Assembly (NCBI RefSeq): GCF_001625355.1
Contig: NZ_JSEE01000015.1
Coordinates: 1-64,000, forward strand
Direction of reading: 5' to 3'
DNA length: 64,000 nt
Origin: Marinomonas sp. TW1
Lineage (GTDB): Bacteria; Pseudomonadota; Gammaproteobacteria; Pseudomonadales; Marinomonadaceae
Both the position numbers and the translations under genes were made by a program. How positions within the stretch are numbered: the stretch's first letter is position 1; each line of letters begins with the position of its first letter. Under the pieces are notes generated by a model. It did not search any database. It was not told where the DNA came from and saw only the letters and a program-made list of their open reading frames with translations. This document shows positions 56,633-64,000 of this stretch, in pieces.

Positions 56633-58945
56633 GTGAGAGTCGTTCTAGCTGTATTGTTGACTTTAATCAGTGTGCAAAGTATTGCAAAAGCGGTTGAGGA
56701 TGTCCGAATTGATGGTTTAGTACAAATGCCATCAGCCAGAGCATTTGATTTAATCGGTTTTAATGAAAATCAGTCTTATGACTCAGGGAAGGTTTATCAG
56801 GCTATTAGTGCGTTATTTGATACCGGATTCTTCAGTGATATTGATGTCTATGAAGAAAACGACGTACTCGTTTTTAAGCTTGTTGAACGTCCTTCCATTG
56901 GCAACCTCACGATCGAAGGCAATGAACTGGTTAAAACAGAAGATTTAGAACGAGGCCTTAAGTTATCAGGCTTAGAGATTGGTGAAATATACAAACCAGA
57001 AACTCTGAACCAAATAGCGCAAGAATTACAGCGCCAATATTATGCTTTGGGCCGTTACAGTGCCAAGGTTGATATTTCTGTTGAGGAAATGCCGCGTAAC
57101 CGTACAGGTATTAAAATTAATATCGATGAAGGTGACACGGCGAAAATTGTTCACATCAATATCGTTGGTAATAACCATTTTGACGAAGAGACGTTAACAA
57201 AAGACTTTGAGTCTCGTGAAACCGGTTATTGGAACCCCTTCAGCTCCGCCGATGAATACGCCAAAGCTAAGATTCAAGGTGACATTAATACTTTAAAAAG
57301 CTTCTATCTTGATAATGGCTACTTAGACTTCCAAGTCGTGTCGAGTCAAGTCAGTTTGTCGTCTGATAAACGCGATGTTTACATCGTGATCAACCTTGAT
57401 GAAGGTCAGCCTTATTATCTGAATGATGTGACCTTAAGTGGTAGCTTGCCAATTTCAGAAGACAGAGTGTGGAAGCAAATAACGCAGAAGAAAGGCGATC
57501 TCTTTTCTCGTAGCCAAGTGACGAAAATCATCGAAGGCATTTCAACTGAGTTGGGTGATGACGGATACTTGTTTACCAATGTGAATGTGATTCCGGAAAA
57601 ATTGGATGATCATACGGTCAATTTGAGCTACCAAATTACCCCTGGGCCACAAGTGTATGTTCGACGTATTACCTTTAGTGGTAATAGCGAAACTCAAGAT
57701 GAAGTACTGCGCCGCGAGATGACGCAATTTGAAGGCGCGTTAGCGACACACTCAAAAATTCAGTCATCCAAACGTCGCATTGAGCGTCTGGGTTTCTTTG
57801 GTAGTGTGGATTTGCGTACTCGTCCTGTGGCGGGCACGACGGATCAAGTTGATATCGATGTGGTCGTAGAAGAGCAAGCCTCAGGTAGTATTCAAGCCAG
57901 CATTGGTTATTCACAAGAAGACGGTACAGTACTGGGCTTTGGTATTTCTAAGCGTAACTTTTTAGGAACAGGTAATAAGTTATCTTTCAATGCTTCTCGT
58001 ACCGATTCCACTCAGGATTACTCGATTAATTATGATAACCCTTACTTTACTGTGGATGGTGTTAGTCGTGGTTTCCAAGTGTTCTATCAAACCAGTGATC
58101 ATGCCGACGATGATGTTGAGGATTATGACTTAGACGAAATCGGTGTTGGGGTCAATTATGGTTACCCGATTTCAGATACGCAGCGTCTAACCTTTGGCAT
58201 GACGGTAAAGGAAAGTACGGTTCAGTTAGGTTATGACCCATCGAATGAGACCGAAAATTATGTCGATACTCATGGTAATAATTATGACGATGTTATTGCC
58301 AGTTTGACTTGGTCTGATAGTGATTTGATTGGTGGGGTATTGCCAACCAATGGTTATTCGACCAAAGCGACATTAGAAGTTGCTTTACCTGTGGGCGATC
58401 AGCAGTATGCAAAAGTAGGCCTGACATCACAGAAGTATTGGAATTTAAGCGGTTCGGACCTGTGGTTGTTCCGTCTGAAAGGTCGTCTTGGTTATGGGGC
58501 GGGTTATGGTGACAGTGATTCCTTACCTTTCTTTGAAAACTACTATGCCGGCGGTGCTTATTCCGTGCGTGGTTATGGTGCTTCTTCACTAGGCCCGCAA
58601 AACTCATACGATGATGAAGGCACTAGTACGTCAGCATTAGGTGGGAATATTCTAATGACGGGAACCGCGGAACTGATTTTCCCACTTCCTATGGTGGAAG
58701 ATCATAAGTCTGTGCGTACGTCGATTTTCTTAGATGCTGGTAACGTTTTTACAGACGATTGTTTGTCGACCAATACCGAGTGTAATGAAGGGGTGGACTT
58801 GGATGAAATTCGTTTAAGCCTAGGTTTTAGTTGGACATGGATTACACCGATTGCACCACTGTCGTTTAACTTTGCAAGACCATTAAATGCGCAAGACGGT
58901 GACAGTACCGACGTTTTTCAATTCCAGTTAGGAACAACTTTCTAA
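56633..58945 (+). CDS. bamA: Outer-membrane protein assembly factor BamA
   Basis: The 771-residue Omp85 protein inserts beta-barrels into the outer membrane. It has a signal peptide (VVLAVLLTLISVQSIAKA), five POTRA domains (~22-420) and a 16-stranded barrel with the conserved L6 motif YSVRGYGASSLGPQ. It ends in LGTTF with terminal Phe. The start is GTG at 56633, 5 bases after AGAGAGG; the longer open frame overlaps rseP, and an ATG at 56631 is followed at once by a stop. skp follows. Confidence 0.96.
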   Translation: MRVVLAVLLTLISVQSIAKAVEDVRIDGLVQMPSARAFDLIGFNENQSYDSGKVYQAISALFDTGFFSDIDVYEENDVLVFKLVERPSIGNLTIEGNELVKTEDLERGLKLSGLEIGEIYKPETLNQIAQELQRQYYALGRYSAKVDISVEEMPRNRTGIKINIDEGDTAKIVHINIVGNNHFDEETLTKDFESRETGYWNPFSSADEYAKAKIQGDINTLKSFYLDNGYLDFQVVSSQVSLSSDKRDVYIVINLDEGQPYYLNDVTLSGSLPISEDRVWKQITQKKGDLFSRSQVTKIIEGISTELGDDGYLFTNVNVIPEKLDDHTVNLSYQITPGPQVYVRRITFSGNSETQDEVLRREMTQFEGALATHSKIQSSKRRIERLGFFGSVDLRTRPVAGTTDQVDIDVVVEEQASGSIQASIGYSQEDGTVLGFGISKRNFLGTGNKLSFNASRTDSTQDYSINYDNPYFTVDGVSRGFQVFYQTSDHADDDVEDYDLDEIGVGVNYGYPISDTQRLTFGMTVKESTVQLGYDPSNETENYVDTHGNNYDDVIASLTWSDSDLIGGVLPTNGYSTKATLEVALPVGDQQYAKVGLTSQKYWNLSGSDLWLFRLKGRLGYGAGYGDSDSLPFFENYYAGGAYSVRGYGASSLGPQNSYDDEGTSTSALGGNILMTGTAELIFPLPMVEDHKSVRTSIFLDAGNVFTDDCLSTNTECNEGVDLDEIRLSLGFSWTWITPIAPLSFNFARPLNAQDGDSTDVFQFQLGTTF

Positions 58946-58978
58946 GTTAATCTGAGCAAAAGCATAAGAGGATTTGTA

Positions 58979-59473
58979 ATGAAAAGAATGATATTGGCAC
59001 TTTGTGCCTTGATGTTGATGAGCAGCGTACAAGCGACAGAAATGGCCGTGGTCGACTTTAGAGCCGCGCTATTACAAAGTAATATTGGCCAACAAGCCGC
59101 CAAAGAACCAAAGCAAAAAGTGGCGCAAATGGAAGCCCGTTTAGAAGAAGAACAGACAGCGCTAAAAGAAGCAGACGAGCAGCTTAAAAGAGAAGAATTA
59201 ACGTTGGCGCCAGAAGAATTCAACAAGCGTCGTAATGATTTAGTGAAAAGACAAAATGGCATTCGCCAAATGGCCGCGAAAATGCAACAACAAGCTAAAT
59301 TGTTAGAACAAAAGCTGATTGAAAGTCTTACTCCTAAAGGTGAAGCGGCTCTAAAATCCATTATTGATGAACGTAAACTAGACTTAGTATTAAATAGACA
59401 GCTAAGCTTATATGCTAATAGTGAATCCGATATCACCAATGAATTGGTGGAACGCATTAATAAGGACAATTAA
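58979..59473 (+). CDS. skp: Periplasmic chaperone Skp (OmpH)
   Basis: The 164-residue protein has a signal peptide (MILALCALMLMSSVQA) and a mature start MAVVDFRAALLQSN. A long Lys/Glu-rich coiled-coil region (~50-120) forms the tentacles of the trimer. It holds unfolded outer-membrane proteins for BamA, whose gene is just upstream. lpxD starts 3 bases after it. Confidence 0.93.
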   Translation: MKRMILALCALMLMSSVQATEMAVVDFRAALLQSNIGQQAAKEPKQKVAQMEARLEEEQTALKEADEQLKREELTLAPEEFNKRRNDLVKRQNGIRQMAAKMQQQAKLLEQKLIESLTPKGEAALKSIIDERKLDLVLNRQLSLYANSESDITNELVERINKDN

Positions 59474-59476
59474 TTT

Positions 59477-60514
59477 ATGAGTTATACGCTAGGGCAATTG
59501 GCTGAAAAAGTCGGGGGCGTCGTCAAAGGCGACAGTCACCTCGTTATTGATAGATTAGGGACGCTGGAAAAAGGCACAAAAAACGAATTAAGTTTTTTAG
59601 CTAACCCTAAATATCAAAGCCAGCTTGCAGAGACTAAAGCGGGTGCTGTCCTAGTAAAAACTGAAGAGCTTGCGATTGACCTTGATCATGCCATTATCGT
59701 TGCTAATCCCTATCTTGCGTTTGCTCAATTGTCGCATTTATTTGTTCCGCGTAAGGAATCTTGGTTAGGGGTTCATCCTTCTGCGGTTGTGGCTGACGAT
59801 GTACAACTGGGTGAGAATGTCGTGATTGGCCCTAACGCGGTGATCGATTGCGGCGTCATCATTGGTGATGATTGTGTGATTGGAGCGAATACAGTCGTCA
59901 GTCGTGGCTGCTCGTTAGGGCGTGCGACGCGCTTATATCCCAACGTTACTTTTTATCATGATGTGTTTGTGGGCGCCGATTGTATCTTCCACAGTGGTTG
60001 CATTGTGGGGGCTGATGGTTTTGGCTTTGCGCCAAATAACGGCGAATGGGAAAAAATCGATCAGCTTGGCAGTGTGCTTATTGGTGATCGAGTAGAAATA
60101 GGTTCTAGTACGACGATTGACCGTGGCGCAATAGAAAATACACAAATTGGTCATGGTGTTAAAATAGATAATCAAGTTCAAATTGCTCATAACGTCGTAA
60201 TTGGCGATAATACCGCCATTGCTGCAGGAGCAGCGATAGCAGGAAGTGCAAGGATAGGTGCTTCCTGTACAATTTCTGGTTGCGTAGGGATTGCGGGTCA
60301 TATCACAATCACAGATCATGTTCATATCACAGCGATGAGTATGGTAAGTAAATCGATTCCAGAAGCGGGCTCTTATTCCTCCGGAATGGGTTTGGAACCA
60401 ACGCCTAAGTGGCGTCGTTCTGTCGCACGCTTTAGACGAATTGATAATATGGCGAAGCAAGTTACAACACTGGAACAGAAAATTAATAAGCTTTCAGAAA
60501 AGGTTGATGTTTAA
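59477..60514 (+). CDS. lpxD: UDP-3-O-acylglucosamine N-acyltransferase LpxD
   Basis: The 345-residue lipid A enzyme has an N-terminal uridine-binding domain ([15 protein letters not shown]) and a left-handed beta-helix with hexapeptide repeats ([19 protein letters not shown]). The catalytic-His region is [18 protein letters not shown], and a C-terminal helix ends the protein. It adds the N-linked hydroxyacyl chain. It abuts fabZ with a 1-base overlap. Confidence 0.97.
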   Translation: MSYTLGQLAEKVGGVVKGDSHLVIDRLGTLEKGTKNELSFLANPKYQSQLAETKAGAVLVKTEELAIDLDHAIIVANPYLAFAQLSHLFVPRKESWLGVHPSAVVADDVQLGENVVIGPNAVIDCGVIIGDDCVIGANTVVSRGCSLGRATRLYPNVTFYHDVFVGADCIFHSGCIVGADGFGFAPNNGEWEKIDQLGSVLIGDRVEIGSSTTIDRGAIENTQIGHGVKIDNQVQIAHNVVIGDNTAIAAGAAIAGSARIGASCTISGCVGIAGHITITDHVHITAMSMVSKSIPEAGSYSSGMGLEPTPKWRRSVARFRRIDNMAKQVTTLEQKINKLSEKVDV

Positions 60515-60951
60515 TGATGGACGTAAATGAAATTCGTCAGTATTTACCTCATAGGTACCCGTTTTTACTAGTTGATCGTGTTGTTGAGTTAAATCTGAAC
60601 GATTCCATCGTGGCGTATAAGAATGTGACTGTGAACGAACCATTTTTTAATGGCCATTTTCCAGATCATCCGGTGATGCCTGGTGTATTGATTATTGAAG
60701 CGATGGCACAAGCGGCCGGTGTTCTCGGTTTCAAAACAATGGATAAGACACCAGAAGACGGTTCTATTTATTATTTTGTCGGGTCAGATAATGCTCGATT
60801 TAAACGTCCTGTTGTACCAGGTGATCGTCTACAATTGGAAGCAAAGATTATCGCCGAAAAACGCGGTATCTGGAAATTTGAGTGTAAAGCAACGGTTGAT
60901 GGCCAGCTTGCTTGTTCTGCAACCATCATGTGTGCTGATAGGAAGTTATAG
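60514..60951 (+). CDS. fabZ: 3-hydroxyacyl-ACP dehydratase FabZ
   Basis: The 145-residue hot-dog-fold enzyme has [16 protein letters not shown] and the active site [21 protein letters not shown] (shown nearly whole; His and Glu). It dehydrates 3-hydroxyacyl-ACP for fatty-acid elongation, competing with LpxA for the same hydroxyacyl-ACP pool. Two adjacent ATG codons make the start uncertain by one residue. Confidence 0.96.
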   Translation: MMDVNEIRQYLPHRYPFLLVDRVVELNLNDSIVAYKNVTVNEPFFNGHFPDHPVMPGVLIIEAMAQAAGVLGFKTMDKTPEDGSIYYFVGSDNARFKRPVVPGDRLQLEAKIIAEKRGIWKFECKATVDGQLACSATIMCADRKL

Positions 60952-61727
60952 TGGCGATACATCCAACTGCTTTAGTCGATCCGAGTGCTGAACTTGACCC
61001 AAGTGTTGAAGTTGGGCCGTTTTCTGTGATCGGAGCGAATGTTAAAATTGGAGCTGGTAGTGTTATTAAATCTCATGTGGTGATTAATGGTCATACTGAG
61101 ATTGGTGAAAATAATGAAATTTACCAGTTTGCTTCTGTTGGAGAAGCAAACCAAGACAAAAAGTACAAGGGTGAGCCAACGCGTTTGGTGATTGGTAACA
61201 GTAATGTTATCCGTGAAAATGCTACTATTCATCGCGGTACCGTACAAGATCAAGGCATTACTATTATAGGTAGTGGTAATTTGTTTATGGCCAGTACGCA
61301 TATCGGTCATGATTGTGTTGTCGGTGACAATAATATTATGGCGAACTATGCGGCATTAGCTGGACATGTGACGTTAGGCGATAATGTCATTCTGGGTGGC
61401 TATACTGGGATTCATCAATTTTGTCAGGTGAATTCATACAGCATGTGCGGCATGGGATCCATGGTCTCAAAGGACGTACCAAGGTTTATCATGGTATCCG
61501 GAAATCCAGCTAAAGCGCATGGTATGAACTTTGAAGGGATGCGTCGTCGAGGTACTCCGAAAGAGGTCATACGTGCCTTGAAAAATGCCTATAAAAGTGT
61601 CTATTTGAAAGGCTTAACACTGGAGTCCGTACTGAGTGAATTGGAACAAAGCCCAGACTATTCCATTCCTGAAGTGGAAAAATTTGTCAGATCGATTCGA
61701 GCGTCTGAGCGCGGGATAATTCGATAA
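60951..61727 (+). CDS. lpxA: UDP-N-acetylglucosamine acyltransferase LpxA
   Basis: The 258-residue first lipid A enzyme has a hexapeptide-repeat beta-helix starting IHPTALVDPSAELDPSVEVG, and the catalytic His region ASTHIGHDCVVGDNN. A C-terminal helical domain follows (MNFEGMRRRGTPKEVIRAL). It starts with a GTG that overlaps the fabZ stop by 1 base. A terminator follows, so lpxB may have extra transcriptional input. Confidence 0.97.
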   Translation: MAIHPTALVDPSAELDPSVEVGPFSVIGANVKIGAGSVIKSHVVINGHTEIGENNEIYQFASVGEANQDKKYKGEPTRLVIGNSNVIRENATIHRGTVQDQGITIIGSGNLFMASTHIGHDCVVGDNNIMANYAALAGHVTLGDNVILGGYTGIHQFCQVNSYSMCGMGSMVSKDVPRFIMVSGNPAKAHGMNFEGMRRRGTPKEVIRALKNAYKSVYLKGLTLESVLSELEQSPDYSIPEVEKFVRSIRASERGIIR

Positions 61728-61743
61728 CTCCCCCATAGAAAAA

Positions 61744-61772
61744 GAAAACCCCGGAACGCTTCGGGGTTTTTT
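61744..61772 (+). terminator. Terminator after lpxA
   Basis: AAAACCCCG and CGGGGTTTT form a 9-base stem with an 8-base loop, followed by TT. It lies between lpxA and lpxB, which are otherwise co-directional. Confidence 0.85.
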
Positions 61773-61792
61773 CGTTATTAGAGGTTGTATTA

Positions 61793-62950
61793 ATGAAAGT
61801 GACGTCGACAGCACGTTACGTGTTGGTTGCCGGAGAAGCATCTGGTGATATTTTAGGGGCGAATTTAATCAAGCATTTAAAAGCGTTACAGCCCGACGCT
61901 GTGTTTGAAGGAATTGGTGGGCCTCTAATGGAAGCGGAAGGTTTAACCAGTATGGTGCCAATGGATAGACTGTCAGTGATGGGGTTGGTGGAAGTCCTAG
62001 GCCGTTTGAGAGAATTACTGGGTATTCGTAAGCGTCTTTACCAATCTTGTTTGGCTAATCCTCCTACCGCCTTTATTGGTATAGATTCCCCAGACTTTAA
62101 TTTGCCATTGGCAAGAAAGCTGAAACAAGCTGGCATTCCAACAGTGCATTATGTGAGTCCGTCTGTTTGGGCATGGCGTCAAAAGCGCATTTTTAAGATT
62201 AAAAAATCGGTTGATTTAATGTTGGCCTTGTTTCCCTTTGAACTGCCTATTTATCATCAACACAATATCCCTGTGGTGTGTGTTGGTCATACCTTAGCGG
62301 ACGATATTCCTTTGCAGAGTGACCCACAGCAAGCCCGTGAAGCGCTAAAATTGGGCCCAATTACAGGGCCAGTGTTTGCTATTTTACCTGGTTCGCGAGA
62401 AGGCGAAGTGGCTCGACTTGCTCCCTTGTTTGCTGAGACCATTAAGTTGATTAAACAACAGGAACCTCAGGCGACGTTTCTGATGCCTGCGGCGAATCAG
62501 GCTAGACGTGAACAAATTGAGACGATTCTACAAGAAGTGAATGCGCAAGCGGTGATTACAGATGGGCAATCACGTACTGTGATGGCGGCTGCGGATGCTA
62601 TTTTATTGGCGTCAGGTACGGCGGCGTTGGAAGCCATGTTGGTTAAACGCCCCATGGTCGTCGCGTACAAGGTGAATCGATTAACCTTTGCGATCATGAA
62701 ACGTATGATTAAAGTGCCTTATGTGTCTCTGCCGAACTTACTGGCAAATGAAACCCTGGTACCTGAATTATTACAAGACGAAGCGGTACCAGAGAGTTTG
62801 GCTACACGCTTGGTGCAAACCTGGCAATCTTTTAGACAAGATAAACAAATACAGCAAAAGTATTTGGATTTGCATCAGATGCTACGAAAAAATGCCGGAG
62901 AGCAAGGCGCAAAAGCGATTATCAGTATGTTGGCGGATAAGGAAGTCTAA
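61793..62950 (+). CDS. lpxB: Lipid-A-disaccharide synthase
   Basis: The 385-residue GT19 glycosyltransferase joins lipid X to UDP-diacylglucosamine. It has [19 protein letters not shown], the active-site region [37 protein letters not shown] and the C-terminal [13 protein letters not shown]. It overlaps rnhB by 1 base. Confidence 0.97.
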   Translation: MKVTSTARYVLVAGEASGDILGANLIKHLKALQPDAVFEGIGGPLMEAEGLTSMVPMDRLSVMGLVEVLGRLRELLGIRKRLYQSCLANPPTAFIGIDSPDFNLPLARKLKQAGIPTVHYVSPSVWAWRQKRIFKIKKSVDLMLALFPFELPIYHQHNIPVVCVGHTLADDIPLQSDPQQAREALKLGPITGPVFAILPGSREGEVARLAPLFAETIKLIKQQEPQATFLMPAANQARREQIETILQEVNAQAVITDGQSRTVMAAADAILLASGTAALEAMLVKRPMVVAYKVNRLTFAIMKRMIKVPYVSLPNLLANETLVPELLQDEAVPESLATRLVQTWQSFRQDKQIQQKYLDLHQMLRKNAGEQGAKAIISMLADKEV

Positions 62951-63549
62951 TGGAACCCTTCGTAAGCGAGTTGTATTCAGGGACCTTGTTGGCCGGCGTA
63001 GATGAAGCGGGCAGAGGGCCGTTGGCTGGCGAGGTCGTCGCGGCGGCGGTGATTCTAGACCCACAGCAGCCTATTGCCGGTCTTGCAGATTCTAAAAAAC
63101 TGTCTGAAAAAAAGCGTGAAGCTCTGTTCGATGAAATCCAAGCTAAAGCACTGTGTTATGCCATTGCCAGTGCTAGTATTGAAGAAATCGATCAATTGAA
63201 TATTTTGCACGCTAGTATGCTGGCCATGTCGCGAGCGGTGGCAATGTTATCGCCTATGGCGGAGCATTGTTTAATTGACGGTAATCGTCTGCCACTTAAT
63301 TTACCTTGTCCTGCCGAAGCGGTAGTGAAAGGGGATGCTCGACATGCGGCCATTTCGGCGGCCTCTATTTTGGCGAAAGTAACTCGTGATCGAGACATAG
63401 TAAAAGCGGCTGAAGTGTACCCTGGATATGGTTTAGAGAAGCATAAAGGTTACCCGACGGCACAGCATTTAGAAGCCATTCGACAATTTGGTGTGACCCC
63501 ATTGCACAGACGCAGTTTCGCACCCGTTAAAAAGATTCTAGAGGGATAA
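62950..63549 (+). CDS. rnhB: Ribonuclease HII
   Basis: The 199-residue enzyme cuts the RNA of RNA-DNA hybrids, including single ribonucleotides in DNA. It has [20 protein letters not shown] (catalytic Asp-Glu), [10 protein letters not shown], the third acidic residue in LIDGNRLP, and [21 protein letters not shown] (shown nearly whole). It is translationally coupled to lpxB and precedes dnaE by 3 bases. Confidence 0.97.
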   Translation: MEPFVSELYSGTLLAGVDEAGRGPLAGEVVAAAVILDPQQPIAGLADSKKLSEKKREALFDEIQAKALCYAIASASIEEIDQLNILHASMLAMSRAVAMLSPMAEHCLIDGNRLPLNLPCPAEAVVKGDARHAAISAASILAKVTRDRDIVKAAEVYPGYGLEKHKGYPTAQHLEAIRQFGVTPLHRRSFAPVKKILEG

Positions 63550-63552
63550 GTT

Positions 63553-64000
63553 TTGTCCGCATCGTTCATACATTTAAAAGTGCATACCGAGTTTTCTTTG
63601 GTGGATGGCTTAGTCAAGGTCAAAGGTCTGTTAGGGACAACGGAATTAATGTCCATGCCGGCGGTAGCCATCACAGATGAAAATAACTTATGTGGTTTTG
63701 TGCGTTTTTATAAAGGGGCTATGGATAAAGGCATTAAACCTATTTGTGGTGCTGATGTCGTTATCGAGGATGATACCGGGGAACTCGAATCTCGTTATCG
63801 TATGACTTTATTGGCGATGTCCAATAAAGGTTACAAGAACATCATAGAAATCATTTCTAAAGGATATCAGCTAGGGCAAGTTGAAGGTCGACCAGTTATC
63901 CAGAGAGAGTGGATTGAGGCGTCTAGCGAAGACGTGATTGCTTTATCCTGTGCAGGTTATGGCGACATCGGCTTGTTGTTGCAAAAAGGCCGGGCAGAGT
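63553..64000 (+). CDS. dnaE: DNA polymerase III alpha subunit, N-terminal part
   Basis: The frame is open from TTG at 63553 to the window edge (149 codons), so only the PHP domain of this ~1160-residue replicative polymerase is seen. It has SFIHLKVHTEFSLVDGLVK and MPAVAITDENNLCGFVRFY, with GIKPICGADVVI. GAGGG lies about 7 bases upstream, which supports the TTG start. It follows rnhB in the normal gammaproteobacterial order. The window stops before the polymerase domain. Confidence 0.95.
   Translation, partial: MSASFIHLKVHTEFSLVDGLVKVKGLLGTTELMSMPAVAITDENNLCGFVRFYKGAMDKGIKPICGADVVIEDDTGELESRYRMTLLAMSNKGYKNIIEIISKGYQLGQVEGRPVIQREWIEASSEDVIALSCAGYGDIGLLLQKGRAE

Noticed and set aside
58942..59469. 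175-codon open frame on the - strand opposite skp
   Set aside because: It mirrors the whole of skp, whose signal peptide and coiled coil are convincing. The Ser/Leu-rich product has no recognisable domain.
59933..60460. 175-codon open frame on the - strand opposite lpxD
   Set aside because: It is Cys/Thr/Asn-rich, as expected for the antisense of hexapeptide repeats, and there is no ribosome site.

Overview
The window is one continuous piece of a gammaproteobacterial chromosome, most like Marinomonas or a close relative in the Oceanospirillales. That assignment is my inference from moderate GC content, Pseudomonas-like gene order (map-glnD-dapC-dapD-arsC-like-dapE; cysM-rlmD-relA-mazG; ppc-adk-tsaB) and the protein sequences; I could not run a database search. 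Almost everything is chromosomal core. The only mobile DNA is the end of an IS3-family element at the left edge. I found no tRNA, rRNA, CRISPR array, prophage or defence island.

Bases 1-17.8 kb are the more variable part. An IS3-family end cuts a phytase-like gene. Then come an orphan hybrid histidine kinase, a membrane diguanylate cyclase, a DUF2057 protein, an EamA exporter, OmpW with an FNR-like box upstream, an HD hydrolase, a divergent marR/DUF2798 pair sharing two near-identical operator-like palindromes, a Rieske-modABC molybdate operon, PBP1B, a solute-binding protein, and divergent glycogen genes glgA/glgC.

Bases 18-38.7 kb hold housekeeping genes: ribE, then lepA-lepB-rnc-era-recO-acpS (pdxJ is not in its usual place), a convergent BarA/GacS-type sensor kinase with a small cysteine-rich lipoprotein just upstream in the same direction, then cysM, rlmD, relA, mazG, ppc, adk, tsaB, uppP and rsmJ. 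The stringent-response enzyme and the Gac-type sensor are therefore close neighbours.

Bases 38.7-49.1 kb read mostly leftward: slyX, panD, two unrecognised small genes behind dapE, an ArsC-like reductase, dapD, dapC, glnD and map. This stretch covers the succinylase route to lysine/diaminopimelate and nitrogen signalling. Rightward exceptions are a membrane-anchored cold-shock-domain protein, tpx and a tiny lipoprotein.

Bases 49.4-64 kb are the classic translation/envelope cluster: rpsB-tsf-pyrH-frr-uppS-cdsA-dxr-rseP-bamA-skp-lpxD-fabZ-lpxA-lpxB-rnhB-dnaE, with dnaE running off the window. It links translation, UMP and isoprenoid synthesis, phospholipid and lipid A synthesis and outer-membrane assembly. 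Nothing here is plainly a new system. The best leads are the BarA-linked lipoprotein, the marR/DUF2798 operators, the membrane cold-shock protein and the FNR-like box at ompW.
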